DNA of 45,126 nucleotides from Prevotella sp. (GTDB taxonomy: Bacteria > Bacteroidota > Bacteroidia > Bacteroidales > Bacteroidaceae). A program made the translations under genes and the position numbers. Below are positions 14,849-22,508 of the stretch, piece by piece (position 1 is the first letter of the stretch; each line of letters starts with the position of its first letter). The stretch spans positions 1 to 45,126 of the forward strand of contig JAEEXN010000014.1 of NCBI GenBank assembly GCA_016291595.1, in the 5' to 3' direction. The notes below the pieces were generated by a model. It worked only from the letters and a program-made list of their open reading frames with translations. It ran no database searches and had not been told where the DNA came from.

Positions 14849-16909
14849 TCAGAAGGGCAGATGAAGGCTGACACCCGCCATGATCCAGATGCCGGGCTGT
14901 GGAATATGGCCAAAATCAACGTACGTCTTGTCGAACAAATTGTTGGCTTCCAGATACAGGTTGTAGTTGGGCGTGTCCCAGCTTAGGCGCGCATCGATAA
15001 TGCCGTAGGGCTTGTATTTCTGTACGTTGCCGTCGCTGTCGGTGTAGGTGCCTGTACGGTCTTGGAAACGGTAGTTCAGTCCCAGGTTGAGCTGACTGAC
15101 GAGGTGCATCTGTAGGTTGCATACCAACTTGTGTCGTAGATATTCCAACGTATATTGACTCTGCAGACCTTCGGATTCCACCTTGTCTTGATTGATATAG
15201 TTGTAGGCCATATTGAGCTTCCTGAGAATGCTCTGTCCGGTCATCAGCTGAGCGAGCTCCAGCGTCAGGGCTGCCTCTACGCCGAGGGCATTCACCTTGG
15301 TGAAGTTCACCGATTCCCAGGGCGCGTCAGCATCGTTGGTACGGCGCACCCAGTCGATAAGGTTGCGGCAGTGGTTGTGGTAGATGCTGAGGCTGCCCTC
15401 CACCGTGTGCGACGCATACTTGATACCGCCCTCGACGGCCGAGAGTTCTTCGGGTTTCAAGTGCTTGTCAGCTTTGTGGCCGCCCACCGAATAATAAAGT
15501 TCTGTGACGGAGGGCATGCGCAGAGATGTATTGTAGGAGGCGTAAACCTTCCAGTTGTCGCCAAAGCGATAGCTGGCGTCGATGCCCGGATAGACACGCA
15601 TGTTCATCTCGTTCCATGAGTTTTTAACGGCCACGACACCTGCGGAGAGCGTGAAACGGCTGAGCAGGATGTTATGCTCCAGCACGAAACTGATGTTGGT
15701 ACGGTTCAGTCCGTATTCATAGTCACGGTCTGTACCGTGGATATGATGTTTTTTCGATAGTGGCTCACCTAAATTCCCGCTCACCAAGTCCTCATTGCGA
15801 AGCTCAGCACCGAGCGCCGTCCGGCCTAATGCCCAATCGAAGTAACTGTTCAGATTTACACCGTAGACATCTGTACGGTGATAGTTAAATGGATATTTGT
15901 CGGCAGCGTTGCGGAACAGTTCAAAGCGGTCGGCAGTCCGGTTCCAGTAGATGGATGGCTTTAGGTGGAATCGTCCCTGTTTGTTCTCTGCCTGGATAGC
16001 GGTGTAGGTTTTCAACACGTGCTCGTATTGGTCATCCCATTTTGCACCGTAGAATGTGTTGGAACCGAACCCCTTGCCACTGACTCCCGCATGCCAGCTG
16101 ACACTGATCTGCTCGTCATCGTAGCTGCCCTGATAGAAAGCCTTGCCCCCGTTGAAGTCGGCATTCAGGCCTCCTGCCTTGTTTCGGCTATAACCATCGC
16201 TCCGTGTGAAGTTGGCTGAGACGCTATGGCTGGTCTTCCCTGTCACGGCCACTCGTGCGCCAGCATTCAGATAACCATAGGATCCTCCGTCGAGATGAGC
16301 GTCGTGCGCATTCTCTGTGGCTCTTCGGGTCACAATATTGATGGCTCCCACTAACGACGAAGTACCATACACTCGTCCGGCAGGGCCTTCGAGCACCTCA
16401 ATGCGCTCTATGTCAGAAATATCCAGGGGGAAGTCAAAGGCATTATGTCCGGTCTGCGGATCACAGATATTGATGCCGTTGAGTAGGATTGTGATTTGCT
16501 CGTTATTACCGCCTCTGATACTGACGTCGGTTTGTGCTCCAATGGGACCACGTTGGCGGACGTCTACGCCTACGGCATACTTCAGCAAATCATTAATACT
16601 TTGCACTGGCGCCGCCTGAATGTCGGCACGTTCCAGCACAGTTACCATTCTCGCCTGCTGACTCCTGGTCAGCGGCGCGCGCGATCCGGTCACGTTGACC
16701 TCCTCGAGCCTTACCTCACGACTGGTCTTTGTCGTGTCGGGCTTGATGGGCTCTGTGCTGATGCCGTCGGCCTTGGCATAGGTCAAGGTGGCAACGCTCA
16801 GCGTACCGATAAGCACTTCACGACCGAGACAAGCAAAGAGGGAGTAGCCTTTACGTTCAAAACGCTTGAACTTCTTCGGCGCGCGCTTGTTGAAAATCGT
16901 TTTCTGCAT
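14849..16909 (-). CDS. btuB: TonB-dependent receptor, BtuB-like (probable cobalamin receptor)
   Basis: This 686-residue outer-membrane barrel imports a substrate using TonB energy. It has the long basic leader with KRFERKGYSLFACLGREV that I associate with Bacteroidota BtuB proteins, then a signal segment ending near residue 47. The plug domain (about 65-190) has LEEVNVTGSR, DVSIRGGNNEQITILLNG and IERIEVLEGPAGRVYG. The 22-strand barrel ends in a terminal Phe. No SusD partner is adjacent, in keeping with a vitamin or metal receptor. I see no cobalamin riboswitch upstream; it has a strong unregulated-looking promoter at 16944-16975. Assignment to cobalamin rests on family resemblance; another small ligand is possible. 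Confidence 0.72.
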   Translation of the reverse strand: MQKTIFNKRAPKKFKRFERKGYSLFACLGREVLIGTLSVATLTYAKADGISTEPIKPDTTKTSREVRLEEVNVTGSRAPLTRSQQARMVTVLERADIQAAPVQSINDLLKYAVGVDVRQRGPIGAQTDVSIRGGNNEQITILLNGINICDPQTGHNAFDFPLDISDIERIEVLEGPAGRVYGTSSLVGAINIVTRRATENAHDAHLDGGSYGYLNAGARVAVTGKTSHSVSANFTRSDGYSRNKAGGLNADFNGGKAFYQGSYDDEQISVSWHAGVSGKGFGSNTFYGAKWDDQYEHVLKTYTAIQAENKQGRFHLKPSIYWNRTADRFELFRNAADKYPFNYHRTDVYGVNLNSYFDWALGRTALGAELRNEDLVSGNLGEPLSKKHHIHGTDRDYEYGLNRTNISFVLEHNILLSRFTLSAGVVAVKNSWNEMNMRVYPGIDASYRFGDNWKVYASYNTSLRMPSVTELYYSVGGHKADKHLKPEELSAVEGGIKYASHTVEGSLSIYHNHCRNLIDWVRRTNDADAPWESVNFTKVNALGVEAALTLELAQLMTGQSILRKLNMAYNYINQDKVESEGLQSQYTLEYLRHKLVCNLQMHLVSQLNLGLNYRFQDRTGTYTDSDGNVQKYKPYGIIDARLSWDTPNYNLYLEANNLFDKTYVDFGHIPQPGIWIMAGVSLHLPF

Positions 16910-16943
16910 GTTGATAATTATGTTCTTAATGCGATTCGCATTG

Positions 16944-16975
16944 CAAAGTTAACACTTTTTCCTGGTACAGACAAA
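16944..16975 (-). promoter_or_regulatory. Promoter for the BtuB-like gene
   Basis: Minus strand TTTG (16975-16972), 20 bp, TAACTTTG (16951-16944). The -33 TTTG is the end of the T-run of the terminator just upstream. Confidence 0.85.
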
Positions 16976-17005
16976 AAAAAGCGCCGTATTTCACAATACA
17001 GCGCC
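16972..17005 (-). terminator. Terminator upstream of the BtuB-like gene
   Basis: On the minus strand a GCGC/GTATT stem (one mismatch, GTGA loop) is followed by eight T residues. It ends either read-through from pnuT or the candidate small RNA. Confidence 0.75.
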
Positions 17006-17098
17006 GAGACTTTAATTAAACTAAATTAACTTTATGAAAAACTACTCTCACGAGCAGAGGGGTTTTTTGTTGCTTAAATGAGCAAAATGTCTCTTTAA
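16974..17098 (-). ncRNA. Candidate small RNA between pnuT and the BtuB-like gene
   Basis: A -7 box TATCTTTG lies at 17112-17105 (weak -33, GTTG at 18 bp) and a terminator ends the unit, giving about 125 bases. The predicted RNA has a 10 bp stem GCTTAAAGAG/CTCATTTAAGC with one bulge, a small CTCT/AGAG hairpin, and the terminator stem. No start codon with a reasonable frame is evident. It could instead be the tail of the pnuT transcript. Confidence 0.4.
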
Positions 17099-17205
17099 GC
17101 GCTGCAAAGATAAGCATAAAAAACAGATTCCAACTATTATTCAAAGGGAAAATAGCTGGGTTTTGTGTATATTAACACTTATTTTGCATTGTTAAACGGG
17201 AAACC

Positions 17206-17829
17206 TTAAAGCAAGGGTGTAACTTTCATTAATTTCTTCCATTTGAAGTAGCCCATGACGGCAATTACCACATAGAGCGCATAGAGGCTGGCCTTGAATG
17301 GAATGTCCTTGTAGAAGTACAGAATGCAGGTCACCACGTCGACAACAATCCAGATGAGCCATTGCTCAAGATATTTTCGTGCCAATGCCCAGATACCCAC
17401 AAAGCTTAACGCTGTGGTGAACGAGTCGGCTATAGGCACACGTGAGTCGGTACAGAAAGCCAGAAAGCAATAGAGACCCGCCCAGATGACGAGTGTGGCC
17501 AACGTCCAACGGATGGCCAGCAGTCGGGGGAAGTGGGTGATGGGAATCGTACGGCCTGTTTTTGCCGGGGCGCCCGTACTTGTGGTTCCTACAACCTTGT
17601 GGGGTCTCATCCAATTGGCAAAACCGTAAACGGTCATGGCCAAATAGTAGAACTCCATACCGCAGTCGGCATAGAGGCCTTTCTGGTAGTAAAGCACAAT
17701 GCCCAGGCTCTGCATCAGGAAACCTACTGCCCACAACCACACGCTAGCCTTATACTCAAGCAGAATATATGCCAGTCCGAGTGCGGTGGTCAGCATGTCG
17801 AGCCAGTGGGCAGCAAGAAATTCAGTCAT
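17206..17829 (-). CDS. pnuT: PnuC-family thiamine transporter PnuT
   Basis: The 207-residue inner-membrane protein has about seven hydrophobic segments and the PnuC-family features W-AVGF, YY-KGLYADCGMEFYYL and EQWLIWIVVDVV. PnuC proteins carry nicotinamide riboside; the PnuT branch carries thiamine. Here the gene follows a TonB receptor under a TPP riboswitch, which is the known Bacteroidota omr1-pnuT arrangement, so thiamine (or its pyrimidine part) is the likely substrate. The thiamine pyrophosphokinase gene that often comes third is absent. The ATG overlaps by 8 bases a 31-codon frame that starts after the receptor gene. Confidence 0.88.
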   Translation of the reverse strand: MTEFLAAHWLDMLTTALGLAYILLEYKASVWLWAVGFLMQSLGIVLYYQKGLYADCGMEFYYLAMTVYGFANWMRPHKVVGTTSTGAPAKTGRTIPITHFPRLLAIRWTLATLVIWAGLYCFLAFCTDSRVPIADSFTTALSFVGIWALARKYLEQWLIWIVVDVVTCILYFYKDIPFKASLYALYVVIAVMGYFKWKKLMKVTPLL

Positions 17830-17917
17830 ATTCTTTTGTTAGTTGCTTGTTGAGAGCAGAGAACTTCGGGGTGTAAAAATCCTTACGGTTGTAGTTCCAA
17901 CTCCAAAAGGTAATCAT
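17822..17917 (-). CDS. Possible 31-codon ORF coupled to pnuT
   Basis: The frame begins MITFWSWNYNRKDF and ends at a TGA overlapping the pnuT ATG. The overlap and the lack of another gene in the 115 bp gap suggest translational coupling. It could also be a decayed fragment of a larger gene. No homology recognised. Confidence 0.3.
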   Translation of the reverse strand: MITFWSWNYNRKDFYTPKFSALNKQLTKEYD

Positions 17918-17943
17918 ACCTCTCAGTTCCCATTTCTCACTTG

Positions 17944-20409
17944 TTAAAATCTCAGCGTCAGGCTGCCCATGACGGTGGTTCCTGCCATAGGTATGAAGCC
18001 TATCTGATAATAACGGTTGTCGGGCGTATGGCCATAGCTCTCGGCTACTGCCGAATAGACCCATCCGCTGGCGGCATAACGGCGGTTGAACACATTCGAG
18101 ATATTCAGTCCGATGATGGCCTCTTTGACAACCTTGCGGGGTTTCAGCGTGTAGCTCAGGTTCAGGTTCGACGCACTATAGCAGGGCAGCGAACGGTCAG
18201 CGTTCTCCGTATTGTCAAGATACTGGCGGCTGACATAGTTGGTGTGCCATACAGCCTGCAGGCCTTTATAGTGGAAATTGACGAAACCATTCAAAATGGC
18301 CGAAGGCGAGAAGGCCAATGTCGAGTTGTCGTAATGGAATTGTCGCAGTTCGTCGCCGTTACCGTCGATATGATAGTTCTCGACAGCATACTGGCGAGCA
18401 GCCACATCTTTTCCATAGTCGTAGTCGTCCCAGTCCTCGATAAACTCGTCGAAATCCTTGATTTTGTTCTTGCTTAGTGCGGCATTTCCCTCCAGGGTGA
18501 GCCAGGGGGTAACGTTCCAACCTGCCTGCAGCTCCACGCCCATGCGGTAAGAGTCCTTCACATTGGTGGTCAGGTTCTCGCCAATGTCACTCAGAGCACC
18601 CGTCTGCACAAACTGGTCGGTGTAGTCCATATAGTAGAAGTTGGCTCCTACATGCCAGTTGTCAGCTGTATACTGATAGCCCAGTTCGTAGTCCAACAGC
18701 GACTCTGCCTTCGGGGCGGGATAGTTGCCGTTGTCGGTGAAGTTATTGCGCTCGGGCTCGCGGTGGCTTAGTGCCAGCGAACCGTAGAAGCGGTGGCCGT
18801 CCTGGCTGAAACTGAAGCCGGCCTTGGGATTGAAGAAATCGTATTTCTTGTCGATGTCGAGGAAGTGCTTGTCGTAGAGATAGGTCTGCTTGTTGTAGGC
18901 AAACTTGTCGTTATAGCCGTCGGTCTTGTAGCCTACGTGGCGATACTGCATATCGGCAAACACACTCCATGCGGGGGTGATGGCATAGGCAGCCTTGATG
19001 TAGGCATTGCCGTCGAGCTTCTTCGCATCGGAGTCGTAGTACTGATAGTCGCCCTTCGACATGAGCAGACTTCTCAGTTTGTCGTTCGAGAGATAGGTCA
19101 CGTAGCCGAAGTGGTTGCCCGAGAAGTTCTGCAGGCTCAGTCCGCCGATGATATCCCACTCTTCGTCCTTATAGTTGATGCTCCACACCAGTCCGTAGGC
19201 ATCCTGCTTGAGTCCTTTCTTGCGCACCCAGTCGGTACGTTTCACACCGTCAACGGCATCGTAGCCGAACTCAGCGTTAGGCAGTCCGAGTTTCTTGATT
19301 TTATTTTGGGGACGGAACTCCTTGTAGTAACCGTATCCGTGGGTGTAGTGCAGCGATGCCGACGTGTTCCACTGGTCGCTGATGGTCCAAGCGGCAGAGA
19401 GAATGTTGTGGTTCTGCCAGAAGTTATCGGTGGTTTTCGACCAGAACGAGCCGTCGTTCATCTTATAGCGTTCGGTCAGGTAGTTGCCGTTGGCGTCGCG
19501 CGCAAAATTGCCATCGGCATCATAGGTAAACTGCTCGTAGAGCGAGTTGTAGCGGCCCAGACCTACCTCGTACATATCTTTATAGGTCTTGATGCCGGTG
19601 TTGGCACCGTAGATGCCGTCCATGATCGACAGGTCGTCGTTGCCTGCGGTGACACCATTCCAGGCCTGACCAGTCTTCTCGAAGTTACCGATATTCTTAT
19701 AGCGCAGCTGGAAGTTGTCGCCCATCCAGGTCAGTCCGCCGTAGTAAGAGCCTGAGCGGCCGCTGGTGCCGTGAATGAATCCGTCGGTGTTGGTCTCGTG
19801 GTAGGCACCATCGAAGATGAGGTGATTCCACAACAGACCGGTAGAGAACTTGCCACCCACGTTGAACGTATTGAACGAACCGTAGCTGACCGACAGCTCC
19901 AGACCAGGTGTCTGCTGCGGAATGGCCGACGAGAGGGCCACCGTTCCGCCAAAGGCGCCGTCGCCGTTGGTCGAAGAGCCCACACCGCGTTGTATCTGCA
20001 CCGAGCCCAACAGCGAGCCGTACGAGTTCATGTTGGCCCAGAACACACACTGGTCCTCGGGCGAGTTGAGGGGCACACCGTCGAGGGTGACGTTGATGCG
20101 CGAGTCGCCAGCGCCACGGATACGCATGTAGGAAGTACCCGTTCCGAGTCCGTTCTCACTCCATGCCAGTACGCCAGGCGTCTGTGAGAACAGGAACGGC
20201 AGCTCCTTTCCTGACTTCGAGAACTCGCCGAGTTGTGTCTTTTTGATGTTCGTAACGGCAAAAGGAGCGTTTTTCTGGGCACGCACGCCTTTTACCACCA
20301 CCTCCTGCAACTGCTCCATGCGCAGAGAGTCGGCTGTGTTTTTCTGAGCATAGACGTTTGCATGCCCGGCTACAGCCAGCATTAAACCGAACAGAATCGT
20401 TTTCTTCAT
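17944..20409 (-). CDS. TonB-dependent receptor for thiamine or a precursor
   Basis: The 821-residue outer-membrane receptor has a signal peptide (cut after YAQ, about residue 22). The plug domain (about 35-160) has LQEVVVKGVRAQ, YMRIRGAGDSRINVTLDGVPLN and VGSSTNGDGAFGGTV. The beta-barrel ends VMGSLTLRF with a terminal Phe. There is no N-terminal carboxypeptidase-like domain and no SusD partner, which argues against a glycan receptor. The TPP riboswitch in its leader and PnuT downstream identify it as the Omr1-type receptor for thiamine or its precursor (context inference). Its own promoter lies at 20559-20589. Confidence 0.88.
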   Translation of the reverse strand: MKKTILFGLMLAVAGHANVYAQKNTADSLRMEQLQEVVVKGVRAQKNAPFAVTNIKKTQLGEFSKSGKELPFLFSQTPGVLAWSENGLGTGTSYMRIRGAGDSRINVTLDGVPLNSPEDQCVFWANMNSYGSLLGSVQIQRGVGSSTNGDGAFGGTVALSSAIPQQTPGLELSVSYGSFNTFNVGGKFSTGLLWNHLIFDGAYHETNTDGFIHGTSGRSGSYYGGLTWMGDNFQLRYKNIGNFEKTGQAWNGVTAGNDDLSIMDGIYGANTGIKTYKDMYEVGLGRYNSLYEQFTYDADGNFARDANGNYLTERYKMNDGSFWSKTTDNFWQNHNILSAAWTISDQWNTSASLHYTHGYGYYKEFRPQNKIKKLGLPNAEFGYDAVDGVKRTDWVRKKGLKQDAYGLVWSINYKDEEWDIIGGLSLQNFSGNHFGYVTYLSNDKLRSLLMSKGDYQYYDSDAKKLDGNAYIKAAYAITPAWSVFADMQYRHVGYKTDGYNDKFAYNKQTYLYDKHFLDIDKKYDFFNPKAGFSFSQDGHRFYGSLALSHREPERNNFTDNGNYPAPKAESLLDYELGYQYTADNWHVGANFYYMDYTDQFVQTGALSDIGENLTTNVKDSYRMGVELQAGWNVTPWLTLEGNAALSKNKIKDFDEFIEDWDDYDYGKDVAARQYAVENYHIDGNGDELRQFHYDNSTLAFSPSAILNGFVNFHYKGLQAVWHTNYVSRQYLDNTENADRSLPCYSASNLNLSYTLKPRKVVKEAIIGLNISNVFNRRYAASGWVYSAVAESYGHTPDNRYYQIGFIPMAGTTVMGSLTLRF

Positions 20410-20463
20410 TGTTTTGTATTACCTTATTATATAATAAATAATAAAGGGGGAGAGGTTGTCTTG

Positions 20464-20540
20464 AAATCCCTACGCCGGCATGATCCGGATCAGGTCAGAG
20501 GGTATAATCTCAGCCCGAACCATCGGGCACCCCTTAGCCT
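20464..20540 (-). promoter_or_regulatory. TPP riboswitch (THI element)
   Basis: On the minus strand the conserved pieces appear in order: AAGGGGTGCC, a variable hairpin, GGGCTGAGATTATACCCT, GACCTGATCCGGAT and GCCGGCGTAGGGA. These are the TPP aptamer core. It lies in the leader of the TonB receptor gene, so thiamine pyrophosphate should shut off the receptor-pnuT operon. The AT-rich hairpin after it (about 20420-20447) may be the expression platform. Confidence 0.95.
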
Positions 20541-20558
20541 ACATTTTGTAAACCGCGA

Positions 20559-20589
20559 CAAAGGTACGAATAAGCGAGCAAAAAGCAAA
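20559..20589 (-). promoter_or_regulatory. Promoter for the thiamine uptake operon
   Basis: Minus strand TTTG (20589-20586), 19 bp, TACCTTTG (20566-20559), an exact fit. The RNA would begin just before the riboswitch. Its spacer repeats the nrdJ promoter spacer. Confidence 0.87.
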
Positions 20590-20643
20590 AGGAAAACGTG
20601 ATTTTCTTTTGTTTTTTCGAGCGTCTCGAATAAGCTTTTCTCA

Positions 20644-20804
20644 TTTGTTAGCAAATTACACTTCAATTTGTTATCAAATTACACTTCGATTTGTTAACAA
20701 ATTAGACTTCGATTTCTTAACAAATTGCGTCTTAATTACTTAACAAATCGCATCTTAATTTCTTAACAAAACGCTCTCTATTTTGTTAGCAAACAAAATT
20801 TGGG
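20644..20804. repeat. Array of seven 23 bp units built on TTTGTTAACAAA
   Basis: Seven units start at 20644, 20667, 20690, 20713, 20736, 20759 and 20782 with no insertion or deletion. Each has a 12 bp palindrome-like core related to TTTGTTAACAAA; the third is perfect. The 11 bp linker resembles TTACACTTCGA in the first copies and drifts in later ones, and the seventh unit keeps only the core. The array lies between two divergent promoters, 55 bp from one and 20 bp from the other, as an operator array might. Confidence 0.9.
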
Positions 20805-20824
20805 TGTTTTTTCTTCTCAGATTC

Positions 20825-20856
20825 TTTGCCGCAACAGAGATATTTCTTTACCTTTG
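20825..20856 (+). promoter_or_regulatory. Promoter for the outer-membrane barrel gene
   Basis: TTTG (20825-20828), 20 bp, TACCTTTG (20849-20856), an exact fit. It places the transcript start near 20863 and so excludes the upstream start at 20783. Confidence 0.85.
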
Positions 20857-20890
20857 CTGCCACTTACAAACCAATAAAAAAGAAAAACGA

Positions 20891-21667
20891 ATGAAAAAAG
20901 GATTTATCATGGCCGCTCTCATGCTGATGGCATTAGCAGCCAACGCACAAAAGAAATGGACTGTTACACCGCAAGTGGGCATCAACCTCTCTGACCTGCA
21001 GGGCAGCGACGCGCCCGACTGCATGAAAACCACAGTAGGATTCATCGGCGGTGCCGAGGTGGAGTATCGTCCGACATCGTTGTTCGGTGTGTCCATCGGT
21101 GCATTCTATTCAGTGAAGGGATGCAAGACGGACGAGACGATGACCTTCCGTTTCGGTATGACGAAAAGCGACGGAACAAAAATAGAAACGCTGAGCACAA
21201 ACGAACACGTCAACAAATATGAACTTCGCTACCTGAGCTTCCCGTTGATGATGAACTTCCACGTTTGGAAGGGACTGACGGTGAAGGGCGGTATTCAATA
21301 TAGTAACTTGATGGCAGCCAGAATAAAGGGGAAGACATGGGGTTTCATCGGCGATCAACCTGAGATAGGTATCAGCGGAGGACTGTCTCACCCCGAACAG
21401 GTCGGTATGTATCAGGGCGTTGGGGCTCCCGAGCCAACATCGGAGGACATGGTGAACCCGCAGCGCATCGATAAGGACGTCAACACTGGCGTGAAGGGCA
21501 GCTTCCACAAAATGGAATGGGCCATTCCCCTGGGCGTGTCGTATGAATATAAGAATGTGGTACTGGATGTGCGCTATATGATTGGACTGAGCAAGGTACC
21601 TCGCCACAGCCGTGAGGACCGTGTTCACAACAGCTGCACCAGCATCACCCTGGGAGTCAGACTATAA
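20891..21667 (+). CDS. Outer-membrane beta-barrel protein
   Basis: Starting at ATG 20891 the protein has 258 residues with a signal peptide MKKGFIMAALMLMALAANAQ. The rest alternates polar and hydrophobic residues as in an eight-to-ten-strand barrel: KWTVTPQVGINLSDL, GGAEVEYRPTSLFGVSIGAFY, ELRYLSFPLMMNFHVWKGLTVKGGIQYS and the ending TSITLGVRL. This is the PorT/OMP_b-brl family of Bacteroidota, with unknown individual roles. The gene faces away from the thiamine operon, behind a seven-unit repeat array that may control it. The inverted repeat of the following cassette begins within its stop codon. Confidence 0.85.
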   Translation: MKKGFIMAALMLMALAANAQKKWTVTPQVGINLSDLQGSDAPDCMKTTVGFIGGAEVEYRPTSLFGVSIGAFYSVKGCKTDETMTFRFGMTKSDGTKIETLSTNEHVNKYELRYLSFPLMMNFHVWKGLTVKGGIQYSNLMAARIKGKTWGFIGDQPEIGISGGLSHPEQVGMYQGVGAPEPTSEDMVNPQRIDKDVNTGVKGSFHKMEWAIPLGVSYEYKNVVLDVRYMIGLSKVPRHSREDRVHNSCTSITLGVRL

Positions 21668-21699
21668 TTGATAATTGACAATTGATAATTGATAATTAG
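21666..21699 (+). repeat. Left inverted repeat of the VanX-like cassette
   Basis: Heptads AATTGAT/AATTGAC in tandem. The 34 bases match the complement of 22475-22508 at 33 positions. It begins at the stop codon of the barrel gene. Confidence 0.85.
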
Positions 21700-21719
21700 C
21701 CTGACGGACCATAGCGAAT

Positions 21720-21935
21720 TGAGGATTGAGATTTTTTCAACCACGAATTGTTCGAATTGTTCGAATGTTCTTTGCTTCTAAAACATAGCGCGAAGCACCT
21801 TCGGTGCCACGAATTGTTCGAACTTTGGCAAATTCTCAATCCTCAATCTTCAATCCTCAATCCTCAATCTTCAATCCTCAATCTTCAATCCTCAAAGAGC
21901 ATACACTCTCCCCTTCGGGGGAGCCGGAGGGGGCT
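21720..21935. repeat. Mixed repeat block inside the VanX-like cassette
   Basis: It contains GAATTGTTC units (about 21743-21768), a hairpin GCACC-TTC-GGTGC (21795-21807), eight CAATCCT/CAATCTT heptads (about 21837-21895), and a G/C hairpin CTCCCC-TTC-GGGGGAG (21908-21923). No coding region is supported in 21700-21941. Confidence 0.75.
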
Positions 21936-21941
21936 TCCTCC

Positions 21942-22460
21942 TCAATTTTTAACCGGGAAGGTGAAGTAGGTGTCGGGGAAAGGCTCGTTGCGCAGCGTGA
22001 AGTGCCACCACTCCTCGTCGAGGGGCTTGAAGCCGTGGCGCATCATGGCTTGTCGGAGCGTCATGCGGTTGGCAAACTGCTCGGCGGTGATGCCCTCTGT
22101 GGGCACATACTGTTGGGTAGCAGGGTTACCACCAAAGTCGGGATGCGACTGCTGCCCGAAGAAGTCGAACGTGCCGCCCATGTCGAGTTCTTTCTCTGTC
22201 GCCATGTCGAAGAGTGTCAGGTCGACAGTCGAACCGCGCGTATGGCCGCTTTTCTCAGCGATATAGCCTTGCGGAAAGAGCACATGCTTGTCGAGCTCGG
22301 GATAGAAGTAAGGCTTCATCAGCGTATCGGTTACATCCTCGGCCCAGCGCACGAAGTGGTCTACAGCCGCCTGCAGACGGCTACCCTGGCAGCGGTCAAT
22401 GGCAATGGCTACAGCTAATGCCGCCACCGCCACAAGGATCCAAAACAATACTTTCCTCAT
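21942..22460 (-). CDS. VanX/DdpX-like D-Ala-D-Ala dipeptidase, shortened N-terminus
   Basis: The 172-residue protein belongs to peptidase family M15D, which hydrolyses D-Ala-D-Ala. It has the zinc motif SGHTRGSTVDLTL (His73, Asp80) and EWWHFTLRNEPFP (Glu150, His153), plus YFYPELDKHVLFPQGYIA typical of VanX. The first about 70-100 residues of the family are missing. Residues 1-21 are instead a single hydrophobic anchor, and homology resumes at G26-S-R28-LQAAV, where VanX has its catalytic Arg in GYRP. So all active-site residues may be present, but the N-terminal subdomain is not. The unit is bounded by inverted heptad repeats. It may act in periplasmic peptidoglycan recycling; activity is uncertain. 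Confidence 0.8.
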   Translation of the reverse strand: MRKVLFWILVAVAALAVAIAIDRCQGSRLQAAVDHFVRWAEDVTDTLMKPYFYPELDKHVLFPQGYIAEKSGHTRGSTVDLTLFDMATEKELDMGGTFDFFGQQSHPDFGGNPATQQYVPTEGITAEQFANRMTLRQAMMRHGFKPLDEEWWHFTLRNEPFPDTYFTFPVKN

Positions 22461-22474
22461 GATGTCTTCATTTT

Positions 22475-22508
22475 CTAATGATCAATTATCAATTGTCAAT
22501 TATCAATT
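22475..22508 (-). repeat. Right inverted repeat of the VanX-like cassette
   Basis: Complement of 21666-21699 at 33 of 34 positions. It overlaps the stop codon of the neighbouring lipoprotein gene (22503-22505). Confidence 0.85.

Noticed and set aside
16910..17200. Cobalamin riboswitch before the BtuB-like gene
   Set aside because: The conserved B12-box sequence (GCCACTG) and the rest of the aptamer core are not found.
20644..20804. CRISPR array
   Set aside because: The 23 bp units are directly adjacent with no unique spacers, and no cas genes are present.
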